From: Haloactinomyces albus
GTDB lineage: Bacteria; Actinomycetota; Actinomycetes; Mycobacteriales; Pseudonocardiaceae
Assembly: GCF_031458135.1 (NCBI RefSeq)
Contig: NZ_JAVDXW010000001.1
Location: forward strand, 4,464,001-4,528,000
Direction: 5' to 3'
Length of the DNA: 64,000 nt
Part shown: positions 27,184 through 34,902 of the stretch, one piece after another
Layout of the letters: every line of letters starts with the position of its first letter
Numbering within the stretch: the stretch's first letter is position 1
Notes under the pieces: generated by a model
What the model was told of the DNA's origin: nothing
Database searches by the model: none
The model's input: the letters and a program-made list of their open reading frames with translations, nothing else
Translations under genes and position numbers: made by a program

Positions 27184-28620
27184 ATGAAAACCGACATGTT
27201 CATCGGCGGCCAGTGGATTCCGGCCGCGTCGACTTTTTCCACGGTGAATCCGGCCAACGGGGAGATCATCACCGAGGTCGCGGATGCCACCCCGAGCGAT
27301 GTGGATCGCGCGGTGCAGGCAGCCTCGGAGGCGTTCCGGTCTTCGGAATGGGCGGAGATGCTCCCCGCTGCGCGGGCGAAGCTGTTGCTGCGCCTCGCCG
27401 ACCTGCTCGAAGAGCACGCGGAGGAGTTCGCTCGCTTGGAGACCACCGACCAGGGACAGCCACTGGCGGTCAGTGGCGGCTTCTCGGTGCCCAACGCCGT
27501 CGAGCACTTGCGCTACTACGCGGGCTGGGTCACCAAGATCACCGGCATCACCGCGCCGCTGTCCTGGCCGGACGTCGACTACCGGACCCGGCGCGAACCG
27601 CTCGGCGTGTGCGGGCTGATCACGCCGTGGAACTTTCCCCTGATGATTCTGGTGTGGAAGCTGGCGCCGGCCCTGGCCACGGGCAACACCGTGGTGATCA
27701 AGCCGGCGGAGCAAACACCGCTGACCACGTTGCGGCTGGCCGAGTTGGTCGAGCAGGCCGGCGTGCCCGCAGGGGTGGTCAACGTCGTCCCGGGTGGTTC
27801 GGGGGCTGGTCAGGCACTCGTGCGCCATTCGGAGGTCGCCAAGATCTCGTTCACCGGCTCGACCGAGGTCGGGCGCGAGATCAGTGCCGAGGCCGGGCGC
27901 TCGCTCAAGCGGGTCTCGCTCGAGCTTGGTGGTAAGGCCCCCAGCATCATCGCCGCCGATGTCGATATCGACGCCGTTGTCGAGGGCAATCTGATGGGTG
28001 GCCTGCTCAATTCCGGTCAGGTGTGTGCGGCCTACACTCGGTTCTATGTGGACAGCAAGCGGGCCGACGAGTTCGCGGAGAAGCTGAGCGGTGCGGCGAG
28101 TTCGATGAAACTCGGGTCCGGTCTGGACGAGGCCACCCAGCTCGGGCCGTTGGTCTCGGCCGAACAGGTCGAGCAGGTCGACCGTTACGTCGGGGTCGGC
28201 AGAAATGAGGGAGCCCAGCTGCTCACCGGCGGCAAGCGCCCGGACGGGGACCTGGCCGACGGTTTCTTCTACGAGCCGACCGTGTTCGCGGGGGTCACCG
28301 ATGACATGCGCATCGCACGGGAGGAAATCTTCGGTCCTGTGCTGTCGATCCTGCCCTATGACGATCCCGAGGAACTCGCGGGGAGGGCCAACGACACCGA
28401 CTACGGGCTCGCGGCGGTGATCTGGTCGCGCGATATCGGCACGGCCAACCGGCTGGCCAAACAGGTCCGGGCCGGTACGGTCTACATCAACATGCCCCCC
28501 GGCCTCGACGCGGCAGCGGCCTGGGGCGGGATGAAATCCTCCGGGACCGGGCGCGAGATGGGTTGGGAAGCCATCGAGGCCTTCACCGAGACCAAGAGCA
28601 TCTGGACCAACCTCGGCTGA
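27184..28620 (+). CDS. NAD-dependent aldehyde dehydrogenase
   Basis: A 478-residue ALDH. It has the Rossmann-adjacent WNFPLMILVWKLAPALATGN, the glutamate motif SLELGGKAPSII and the catalytic cysteine in LNSGQVCAAYTRFYV. The C-terminal helix region EEIFGPVLSILPYDDPEELA is also present. It converts the aldehyde made by the GMC enzyme to a carboxylic acid. A good ribosome site (AGAAAGGAATTGTCATG) precedes the start. A perfect bidirectional hairpin terminates the operon right after it. Confidence 0.93.
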   Translation: MKTDMFIGGQWIPAASTFSTVNPANGEIITEVADATPSDVDRAVQAASEAFRSSEWAEMLPAARAKLLLRLADLLEEHAEEFARLETTDQGQPLAVSGGFSVPNAVEHLRYYAGWVTKITGITAPLSWPDVDYRTRREPLGVCGLITPWNFPLMILVWKLAPALATGNTVVIKPAEQTPLTTLRLAELVEQAGVPAGVVNVVPGGSGAGQALVRHSEVAKISFTGSTEVGREISAEAGRSLKRVSLELGGKAPSIIAADVDIDAVVEGNLMGGLLNSGQVCAAYTRFYVDSKRADEFAEKLSGAASSMKLGSGLDEATQLGPLVSAEQVEQVDRYVGVGRNEGAQLLTGGKRPDGDLADGFFYEPTVFAGVTDDMRIAREEIFGPVLSILPYDDPEELAGRANDTDYGLAAVIWSRDIGTANRLAKQVRAGTVYINMPPGLDAAAAWGGMKSSGTGREMGWEAIEAFTETKSIWTNLG

Positions 28621-28626
28621 CCGCTT

Positions 28627-28660
28627 CCTCGTCGGCGGGTCGGGTGACTCGCCGACGAGG
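28627..28660. terminator. Bidirectional terminator between the aldehyde dehydrogenase and TetR genes
   Basis: CCTCGTCGGCG (28627-28637) pairs perfectly with CGCCGACGAGG (28650-28660) over a 12-base loop. It sits between convergent genes that end at 28620 and 28700, so it can serve both. Confidence 0.85.
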
Positions 28661-28699
28661 GATTCGTCGATGCGGCCGGATGTGCGGGGGCTGCGTGCC

Positions 28700-29338
28700 T
28701 CAGCGGTTGTCGCTTGTCGCTGCGGAGCCTGTACGGATGTCGTCCTGCACGGGGAGTGGTCCGCCCAGAATGCTCTCCAGCATCTCCACTTGCCGGTCCG
28801 GTGTGGTGGAGGCAGGCGCCATCAGCACGTTGACCTGCAGCCCCATCATCGCAGCGAGAAGTTTGTCGGCGATCCGTTCGTCCGGCTCGGCAAGAGTGCT
28901 CTCGCCGCTGTCCCGGTTCTGGCGCAACCAGGTGAGCATGCGGCTGCGCCATTCCGCCATCGCGGCTTCGTGCAGCGCGGACATCTCGGGGTTGTGGGCA
29001 GCGCGCCCCCAGAAGCTCACCGCGACCCGGGCTTCGTCCACGCGCTCGTCGTCCATCGGCATGATCTCGCGGCAGAGTCGGCGCAGGGCGGTCAGGCCAT
29101 GGGCCTCTCCGATGGCTGTTGCGGCCCGCCGGTTCGTCTCGTCGAAGATGTGCTGGTATGCCGCCATCAGCAGCTCGTCCTTGTCCCGGAAGTAGTGGGC
29201 GAGCGCGCCGTTGGCGACTCCGGCTTCCGCGGCGATTTCGCGCATGGTCGCTGCTTCGAGCCCACTTCGCGCCGTGATGCGCAAGGCCGCACGGATGAGC
29301 TCGCGACGTCGCGCGTCGTGGTCGACGAGTCTCGGCAT
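28700..29338 (-). CDS. TetR-family regulator (BetI-like)
   Basis: A 212-residue TetR protein. The N-terminal helix-turn-helix includes REIAAEAGVANGALAHYFRD and KDELLMAAYQHIF. The C-terminal ligand domain is of the BetI-type. It is convergent with the aldehyde dehydrogenase and divergent from the APC permease/copper amine oxidase operon. A 20-bp perfect palindrome (29439-29458) lies 101 bases upstream of its start. This suggests it represses itself and the amine operon, and possibly the GMC operon. Confidence 0.87.
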   Translation of the reverse strand: MPRLVDHDARRRELIRAALRITARSGLEAATMREIAAEAGVANGALAHYFRDKDELLMAAYQHIFDETNRRAATAIGEAHGLTALRRLCREIMPMDDERVDEARVAVSFWGRAAHNPEMSALHEAAMAEWRSRMLTWLRQNRDSGESTLAEPDERIADKLLAAMMGLQVNVLMAPASTTPDRQVEMLESILGGPLPVQDDIRTGSAATSDNR

Positions 29339-29438
29339 GATCTCCTGCTTCGCGATGGTGGCACCGGGTTGTTGCGCTGTTCCCGGATATCGGTGCTGTG
29401 GACGATGCGGGAACAGGGGGCGGGTGCTGTTGATTTTT

Positions 29439-29458
29439 TTCTACGGACGTCCGTAGAA
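29439..29458. promoter_or_regulatory. 20-bp perfect palindrome in the TetR/APC divergent promoter
   Basis: TTCTACGGACGTCCGTAGAA is a perfect palindrome following a run of seven T bases. It lies between the TetR gene and the APC permease gene, about 190 bases before the permease start. The size, symmetry and location are typical of a TetR-family operator. Probable ligand: the TetR protein encoded at 28700-29338. Confidence 0.75.
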
Positions 29459-29647
29459 TAACCGACACATGAACCGGATCACACAGCCGACTCGGGCCGG
29501 GCGGATCCCGCCGAGCACGTCCGGTTGCGTGGTTCGAGCGCGACTGAGTTCCTGACGTCGCAGAACCAATTCATCGACCGGGTGAAGTCGTGGCCGTCGG
29601 CGCTCGCCTTGCCCGTTTTCCTTGTCAGTTCGGTGAAGGGACACGAC

Positions 29648-31102
29648 ATGACAGGTGCATCCGATGCTTCTCTCGCGGAGGCCGACAGAACCGCTTCCGG
29701 CTCCGAAGGATTGCGGGGAGCCATCCGTGCGCCGGGCATCGTCTTTCTGGTGATCGCCGCCTCCGCCCCGCTTACGGCGGTCGCGGGCGCCTTGCCGGTC
29801 GCGATCGGCTCGGGCAACGGGCCGGGAATTCCGGCGGCCTACCTGGTGGCGACTGCGGTGCTGCTCGTATTCAGCGTCGGTTTCACCGGTATGAGCAGGT
29901 ATGTCGTCAGCGCAGGAGCTTTCTACGCCTACATCGGCAAGGGGTTGGGCCCCTCCGCGGGGCTGGGGGCAGCGGGTGTGGCCCTGCTGGCCTACTCCGC
30001 CATCCAAGCCGCGATTTACGGTCTTGTCGGAGCCACTCTGGCTGATGCCGTGGCAGCATATGGCGGTCCTGCATTGCCGTGGTGGCTCTACAGCGGCGTG
30101 CTGGTCGCCGCAGTCGGCGTCCTCGGTTACCGGAGCATCGAACTGGGTGCGAAGGTTCTCGGGGTCATGCTGGTGCTCGAAACCGCGATCATCGCGGTCC
30201 TCGACGCAGCGGTCCTGATCCAAGGTGGTGCGCAGGGCATTTCCGTCGTCTCGTTCACCCTGGAGGCCTTTTTCACCGGAGCACCGGGTATCGGCCTCAT
30301 GTTCGCGGTGGCCTCGTTCATCGGATTCGAGGCCACCGCCATCTACGGTGAGGAGGCGCGCGACCCCAAACGGACGGTTCCGATCGCCACCTACGCGGCG
30401 GTGGTGCTGATCGGCGGGCTGTACACGGTGTCGAGCTGGGCCGTGGTTCTGGCCTTCGGGCCCGGACAGGTGGCAGCGGCCGCCACGGCCGATCCCTCCG
30501 GACTCGTCCTCACGGCCACCGGGACCTATCTCGGGCCACTTGCCGTGGACCTGATGCAACTGTTGTTGATCACCAGTCTTTTCGCCGCACTGCTCGCCTT
30601 CCACAACGCGATCGCGCGTTATCTGTTCGCTCTCGGCCGTCAGGGTGTCGGGCCTGCCGTATTGGCTCGGGCACACTCCGAGCACGGCTCCCCGCACGTC
30701 GGCTCTGCGATGCAGACCGGCAGTGCCGTGCTCATCGTGGGCGTATTCGCGGTCGCCGCCGCCGACCCGGTACTGCAGATGTTCTCGTGGATGTCCGGGG
30801 TGGCAACGCTGTCCGTCCTGCTGCTGATGACGCTGACCAGCGTTGCCATCTTCGCCTTCTTCGGACATTCCCGTGTGGACCAACGGTGGTGGCACGCTCG
30901 GATCGCCCCGGCACTGGGCACGGCCGGGTTGTTGTTCATGACCCTGCTTGTCCTGGTGAACTTCCCCGTTTTGATCGGCGGATCGGTCACCCTGGCAGTC
31001 GCATTCATCAGTGTGATCGCCGCCGCTTTCATCGCGGGCTTCGGGATCGCCCGATACTGGCGTACCCGGAAACCGGACCGGTACTCGCTTCTTCGGACCT
31101 GA
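29648..31102 (+). CDS. APC-family amine/amino acid permease
   Basis: A 484-residue transporter with about 12 hydrophobic helices. The first motif region PGIVFLVIAASAPLTAVAGA is family-typical, and helices such as GLMFAVASFIGFEATAIYGE follow. The ATG at 29648 has AAGGG eight bases upstream and is preferred over the 29525 frame. Only 37 bases separate it from the copper amine oxidase. It likely imports the primary amine that enzyme oxidises. Confidence 0.88.
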   Translation: MTGASDASLAEADRTASGSEGLRGAIRAPGIVFLVIAASAPLTAVAGALPVAIGSGNGPGIPAAYLVATAVLLVFSVGFTGMSRYVVSAGAFYAYIGKGLGPSAGLGAAGVALLAYSAIQAAIYGLVGATLADAVAAYGGPALPWWLYSGVLVAAVGVLGYRSIELGAKVLGVMLVLETAIIAVLDAAVLIQGGAQGISVVSFTLEAFFTGAPGIGLMFAVASFIGFEATAIYGEEARDPKRTVPIATYAAVVLIGGLYTVSSWAVVLAFGPGQVAAAATADPSGLVLTATGTYLGPLAVDLMQLLLITSLFAALLAFHNAIARYLFALGRQGVGPAVLARAHSEHGSPHVGSAMQTGSAVLIVGVFAVAAADPVLQMFSWMSGVATLSVLLLMTLTSVAIFAFFGHSRVDQRWWHARIAPALGTAGLLFMTLLVLVNFPVLIGGSVTLAVAFISVIAAAFIAGFGIARYWRTRKPDRYSLLRT

Positions 31103-31139
31103 CCACACATCCCGCGACACGCACTCGAGGAGGAGAACA

Positions 31140-33110
31140 ATGATCGACCAAGCCACCATCCCGACGACGGCGAAGCACCCGCTCGACCGTCTGCAGCCGG
31201 AAGAAATGCGTACCGCACGCAAGCTCCTGCACGAAGAGGGCGTGACAGGCCCCTCCACCCGGTTTGCCTATGTGGCACTGGACGAGCCCCCGAAGGCAGA
31301 GGTGCTGGCTTTCACCGATGGTGATCCGGTGCCGCGGCGAGTCAAGGCGCTGCTGGTGGATGTCGACACGGGCCGCGTGACCGAAACGCTGGTATCGGTG
31401 ACGGAACTGTCCGTGGAATCGGTGCGCGAGGTCGACGTGGTTGCCGAGGGGCAACCGCCGATTCTGGGTGAGGAGTTCGAGGGCGTCGGAGAGCTCGTTG
31501 CCGCCGACGAGCAGTGGAAGGCCGCACTGGCCAGGCGGGGCATCACCGACCCCGCCCAGGTGTGTGCGTGCCCGCTGTCGGCGGGAGTGTTCGACATCCC
31601 GGGCGAGGAGGGCAGGCGCATGATGCGCGTTCTCGGCTTCCTCCAGCACCGCCCGGAGGACCATCCGTGGGCGCACCCGATCGACGGACTGGTCGCCTAC
31701 GTCGACCTGATCGAGCGGAAGGTCGTCGAGGTCATCGACCACTCGCTCGCGCCGATTCCGGCCGAGGAGGGCAACTTCGACGACCCGCGCCAGATCGGCC
31801 CGGCCCGCACCGACCTGCGACCGATCGAGATCACACAACCGGAAGGACCGAGTTTCCACGTATCCGGTGACGTGGTGACCTGGCACAACTGGACGTTCCG
31901 CGTCGGTTTCGACGCGCGGGAGGGACTGGTGTTGCACCAGATCTCCTACCGGGACGGTGACCGGCAGCGCCCCATCGTCTACCGGGCCTCGGTCGCCGAG
32001 ATGGTCGTCCCCTACGGGGATCCGAGCCCGGTGCGGTTCTGGCAGAACTATTTCGACGCCGGCGAGTACTTGCTCGGTAAGCAGGCCAACTCGCTGCAAC
32101 TCGGCTGCGACTGCCTCGGCGAGATCCACTACTTCGACGCGGTCGTCGCCGATGATCACGGTGCGCCCCTCACCATCGACAACGCCATCTGCATGCACGA
32201 AGAGGACTACGGGGTGCTGTGGAAGCACACCGACATCTTCACCGGTTCCCGGCAGACGCGGCGCCAACGCCGCCTGGTGATCTCGTTCTTCGTCACCGTC
32301 GGCAACTACGACTACGGCTTCTACTGGTACCTCTACCTCGACGGCACGATCGAGCTGGAGTGCAAGGCCACGGGGATCGTGTTCACCTCCGCCCATCCCG
32401 GTTCCGGACATCGGTGGGCCAGTGAGGTCGCGCCGGGACTCGGGGCACCGTTTCACCAGCACCTGTTCGGCGCCCGCCTGGACATGATGGTCGACGGAGT
32501 CACCAACGCCGTGGACGAGGTCGAGGTCCGACAAGTGCCGGTGGGCGAGGAGAACCCGTACGGCAACGGCTTCACGTATACTGCGATCCGACTGCCCTCG
32601 GAGGCTCAGGCGGGACGAGTTGCCGACAACTCCGTGGCGCGGAGCTGGCACGTGACCAATCCGGAAGTCACCAATCGGCTCGGCCGCCCTGTCGGCTACG
32701 TGCTGTACCCGGAAGGGCAGCCGACGTTACTGGCCGACGAGGGTTCCTCGGTCGCTCGCAGGGCCGCCTTTGCCACCAAGCACCTGTGGGTTTCCCGGTA
32801 CCAGGCCGACCAGCGCTGGCCCGCAGGTGAGCACGTGAACCAGAACGCGGGTGGTGCCGGGTTGCCCGAGTACACCGCCGCCGATCGTTCGATCGATGGT
32901 GTCGACCTCGTGCTGTGGCACACCTTCGGCATGACGCACTTCCCGCGCACCGAGGACTGGCCGATCATGCCCGTCGACTACTGCGGATTCACCCTCAAGC
33001 CCTGTGGATTCTTCGACCACAACCCGACGCTGGATGTGCCTGCCGCCACCGCAAGTCACTGTGCCGATGGCATGGCGCCGGGCGACGGGGACACCGTGGT
33101 TGCTTCGTAA
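31140..33110 (+). CDS. Copper-containing primary-amine oxidase
   Basis: A 656-residue quinone copper amine oxidase. The TPQ-forming tyrosine is in the classic N-Y-D-Y motif (residues 389-392, in VGNYDYGFYW), with the catalytic-base aspartate in WQNYFDAGEY (about D306). Copper ligands include the H-x-H of APFHQHLFGARLD. It converts a primary amine to aldehyde, ammonia and peroxide. Amine class is unknown; aromatic amines such as tyramine or phenethylamine are the usual substrates. It follows the APC permease, and a hairpin at 33174-33204 ends the operon. Confidence 0.95.
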   Translation: MIDQATIPTTAKHPLDRLQPEEMRTARKLLHEEGVTGPSTRFAYVALDEPPKAEVLAFTDGDPVPRRVKALLVDVDTGRVTETLVSVTELSVESVREVDVVAEGQPPILGEEFEGVGELVAADEQWKAALARRGITDPAQVCACPLSAGVFDIPGEEGRRMMRVLGFLQHRPEDHPWAHPIDGLVAYVDLIERKVVEVIDHSLAPIPAEEGNFDDPRQIGPARTDLRPIEITQPEGPSFHVSGDVVTWHNWTFRVGFDAREGLVLHQISYRDGDRQRPIVYRASVAEMVVPYGDPSPVRFWQNYFDAGEYLLGKQANSLQLGCDCLGEIHYFDAVVADDHGAPLTIDNAICMHEEDYGVLWKHTDIFTGSRQTRRQRRLVISFFVTVGNYDYGFYWYLYLDGTIELECKATGIVFTSAHPGSGHRWASEVAPGLGAPFHQHLFGARLDMMVDGVTNAVDEVEVRQVPVGEENPYGNGFTYTAIRLPSEAQAGRVADNSVARSWHVTNPEVTNRLGRPVGYVLYPEGQPTLLADEGSSVARRAAFATKHLWVSRYQADQRWPAGEHVNQNAGGAGLPEYTAADRSIDGVDLVLWHTFGMTHFPRTEDWPIMPVDYCGFTLKPCGFFDHNPTLDVPAATASHCADGMAPGDGDTVVAS

Positions 33111-33135
33111 GCGGTGCCGTGGCACAACGGCTCAA

Positions 33136-33155
33136 TTGGTAAAATATTTGATTAA
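33136..33155. promoter_or_regulatory. MarR-type operator candidate 1
   Basis: TTGGTAAAATATTTGATTAA is an imperfect palindrome (7 of 10 base pairs) of MarR-family shape, in an AT-rich island in GC-rich DNA. It lies past the end of the copper amine oxidase gene. A near-copy of its core lies at 33871-33890 on the other side of the MarR gene. Confidence 0.5.
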
Positions 33156-33173
33156 CTGAAGAGACTGCTGAGG

Positions 33174-33204
33174 AAGCGCACAGGGCGAGGAGAGGTGTGC
33201 GCTT
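33174..33204. terminator. Terminator after the copper amine oxidase gene
   Basis: AAGCGCACA (33174-33182) pairs perfectly with TGTGCGCTT (33196-33204) over a 13-base loop, followed by TGTTCGTTTC-type sequence. It lies between convergent genes (33110 and 33221). Confidence 0.65.
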
Positions 33205-33220
33205 GTTCGTTTCAGCTGCT

Positions 33221-33766
33221 TCAGCTGCGCCGTTTCGCCCCGGCGTCGCTCGCGCCGAGGGCGAGCTTCTGAAGCAGTCCGATCAGGATGGTGCGCTCGG
33301 GTTTGCTGAGGGTGTTCGCCCATGCTTGCTCGCGCTCGTTGTGGGCTCCGAAAGCTTCGGCGATGGCTTCCCTGCCGGGTTCGGTCAGCGTGATGTGGAC
33401 GGAGCGGCGATCGTGCTCGGCCTGTCGTCGGGAGGCCAGCCCGTCTCGATCGAGGGTGTTGACCAGGGAAGACACCGCGGCGCGGCTCATCCCGGTCAAC
33501 TCGGCGATCTTCTTGGCTTCCAAGGGGCCGGTCAGCCAGAGCACGAACAGCACGCGGAACCCCGGCCAGGACCATCCGCGCGGGCGATGGACCGACGATT
33601 CCAGGTCGTAGACCAGTGAACTCGTCACCCGGTGCAGGGTGAGTACCAGGCGCATCGCCACCGGGTCGATCTCGTCGACTTCCTGGTCGACACGGTCGAT
33701 GGCGTAGTCGACGAAGGACAGGAAGTCCAGGTTGGCGGCGCGCTCGTCGGCGGGGTCGGTACTCAT
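33221..33766 (-). CDS. MarR-family regulator
   Basis: About 181 residues, a winged helix-turn-helix MarR protein. It shows AKKIAELTGMSRAAVSSLVN as the recognition region and RRQAEHDRRSVHITLTEPGR as the wing. The ATG at 33766 (MSTDPADER) has GGAG upstream. It is divergent from the MBL/flavin hydroxylase operon, and AT-rich operator-like sites lie both at its promoter and past its end. It probably represses that operon in response to an aromatic ligand. Confidence 0.87.
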   Translation of the reverse strand: MSTDPADERAANLDFLSFVDYAIDRVDQEVDEIDPVAMRLVLTLHRVTSSLVYDLESSVHRPRGWSWPGFRVLFVLWLTGPLEAKKIAELTGMSRAAVSSLVNTLDRDGLASRRQAEHDRRSVHITLTEPGREAIAEAFGAHNEREQAWANTLSKPERTILIGLLQKLALGASDAGAKRRS

Positions 33767-33870
33767 GGTCTCCAGGTTAAGGCTTGCGGGGTTGGGGGGC
33801 CGGTGCGGATTTTTCGTGCTCCCCCCTTCCGTCCGAGTCGAGTTTGCTCTAGTGTTCTCTATCACCATAT

Positions 33871-33890
33871 TAGTAAAAGATTTGATTTAA
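33871..33890. promoter_or_regulatory. MarR-type operator candidate 2 in the divergent promoter
   Basis: TAGTAAAAGATTTGATTTAA shares the core GTAAAA-N-ATTTGATT with candidate 1 at 33136-33155. It sits 105 bases upstream of the MarR start and 16 bases upstream of the MBL gene, the position expected for the MarR operator. Confidence 0.6.
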
Positions 33891-33905
33891 TTTTGAGGAG
33901 GGATC

Positions 33906-34868
33906 GTGTCCGCAAAGCCGTTCGCTTCATCGGGAGACCTCACCGCGAAGGAACAGACACTGGAAGTCCTGGCAGACGGTGTCTACGCGCTGACCGCAGA
34001 AGGGGATCCCAACGTCGGTGCGATCGAAGGAGAGGACTTCCTCGTCTGCTTCGAAGCGCTGGCCACACCGGTCGCGGCACGGGAGTGGCTCGCGCGGCTG
34101 CGGGAGCACACGGACAAGCCGATCAAGTATCTCGTGCTCAGCCACTACCATGCGGTGCGCGTGTTGGGGGCCAGTGCCTTCGAGGCCGAGGAGATCATCG
34201 CGCACGACAACACGCGCGCTCTGGTGGCCGAACGCGGCAAGGAGGACTGGGAAAGCGAGTTCGGCCGGATGCCGCGGCTGTTCACCGAGCCGGACTCGAT
34301 CCCGGGCCTGACCTGGCCGACGCTGACATTTTCCGACCGGTTGACCATTCCACTCGGCGGCAATCGCGGTGATCTCGAGTTGCTCCACTGCGGGCGCGGG
34401 CATACCGAGGGCGACATCGTGGCTTGGCTGCCGCAGCAGAAGATCCTCTTCGCCGGAGACCTGGTGGAGGCCCAGGCCGCGCTGTACACCGGGGACGCCT
34501 TCCACCGGGAGTGGTCGTCGTCGACGCTGGACGCCGTGGCCGCGCTGGAGGCCGAAGCACTGATCGGTGGTCGGGGAGCGGTCGCCGGAGGACGTGCCGC
34601 GGTCGATGCGGCGATCGGCCAGACCCGCCACTTCCTGGACGTCATGATTCGCGAGGTCGGGGCGGTGCAGCAGCGCGGTGGCACGCTCAAGGAAGCCTTC
34701 GACGCCGCACATGCGGCACTGGTCGACCAGTACGGGCAGTGGCCGATTTTCGAGCACTGCCTGCCCTTCGACGTCTCCCGCCTGTGGGACGAGCTCTCCG
34801 GCATCGAGCGCCCCGTGATCTGGACCGGCGAGCGCGATCGTGAGGTCTGGGACCGGTTGCAGAGCTGA
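33906..34868 (+). CDS. MBL-fold hydrolase with altered metal site
   Basis: A 320-residue metallo-beta-lactamase-fold protein. The usual HxHxDH metal motif is changed: residues 80-85 read HYHAVR, so the aspartate and last histidine of the second metal site are replaced by valine and arginine. Downstream histidine (GRGHTEGDIVAW) and aspartate (FAGDLV) are kept. This pattern recurs in MBL proteins of aromatic-degradation clusters (from memory of the family). The GTG start follows GAGGAGGG. It forms a likely operon with the flavin hydroxylase (next gene 34 bases on). It may be a single-metal hydrolase. Confidence 0.82.
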   Translation: MSAKPFASSGDLTAKEQTLEVLADGVYALTAEGDPNVGAIEGEDFLVCFEALATPVAAREWLARLREHTDKPIKYLVLSHYHAVRVLGASAFEAEEIIAHDNTRALVAERGKEDWESEFGRMPRLFTEPDSIPGLTWPTLTFSDRLTIPLGGNRGDLELLHCGRGHTEGDIVAWLPQQKILFAGDLVEAQAALYTGDAFHREWSSSTLDAVAALEAEALIGGRGAVAGGRAAVDAAIGQTRHFLDVMIREVGAVQQRGGTLKEAFDAAHAALVDQYGQWPIFEHCLPFDVSRLWDELSGIERPVIWTGERDREVWDRLQS

Positions 34869-34902
34869 ATCGGGCCGTGCTCGTGCGTTGACGGGAGCTG
34901 AA

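Noticed and set aside
33121-33160. tRNA-like D-arm sequence CGGCTCAATTGGTAAAAT
   Set aside because: Only the D-arm-like piece is present; no acceptor stem, anticodon arm or T-arm can be folded around it. It is better explained as part of the AT-rich MarR-type site.
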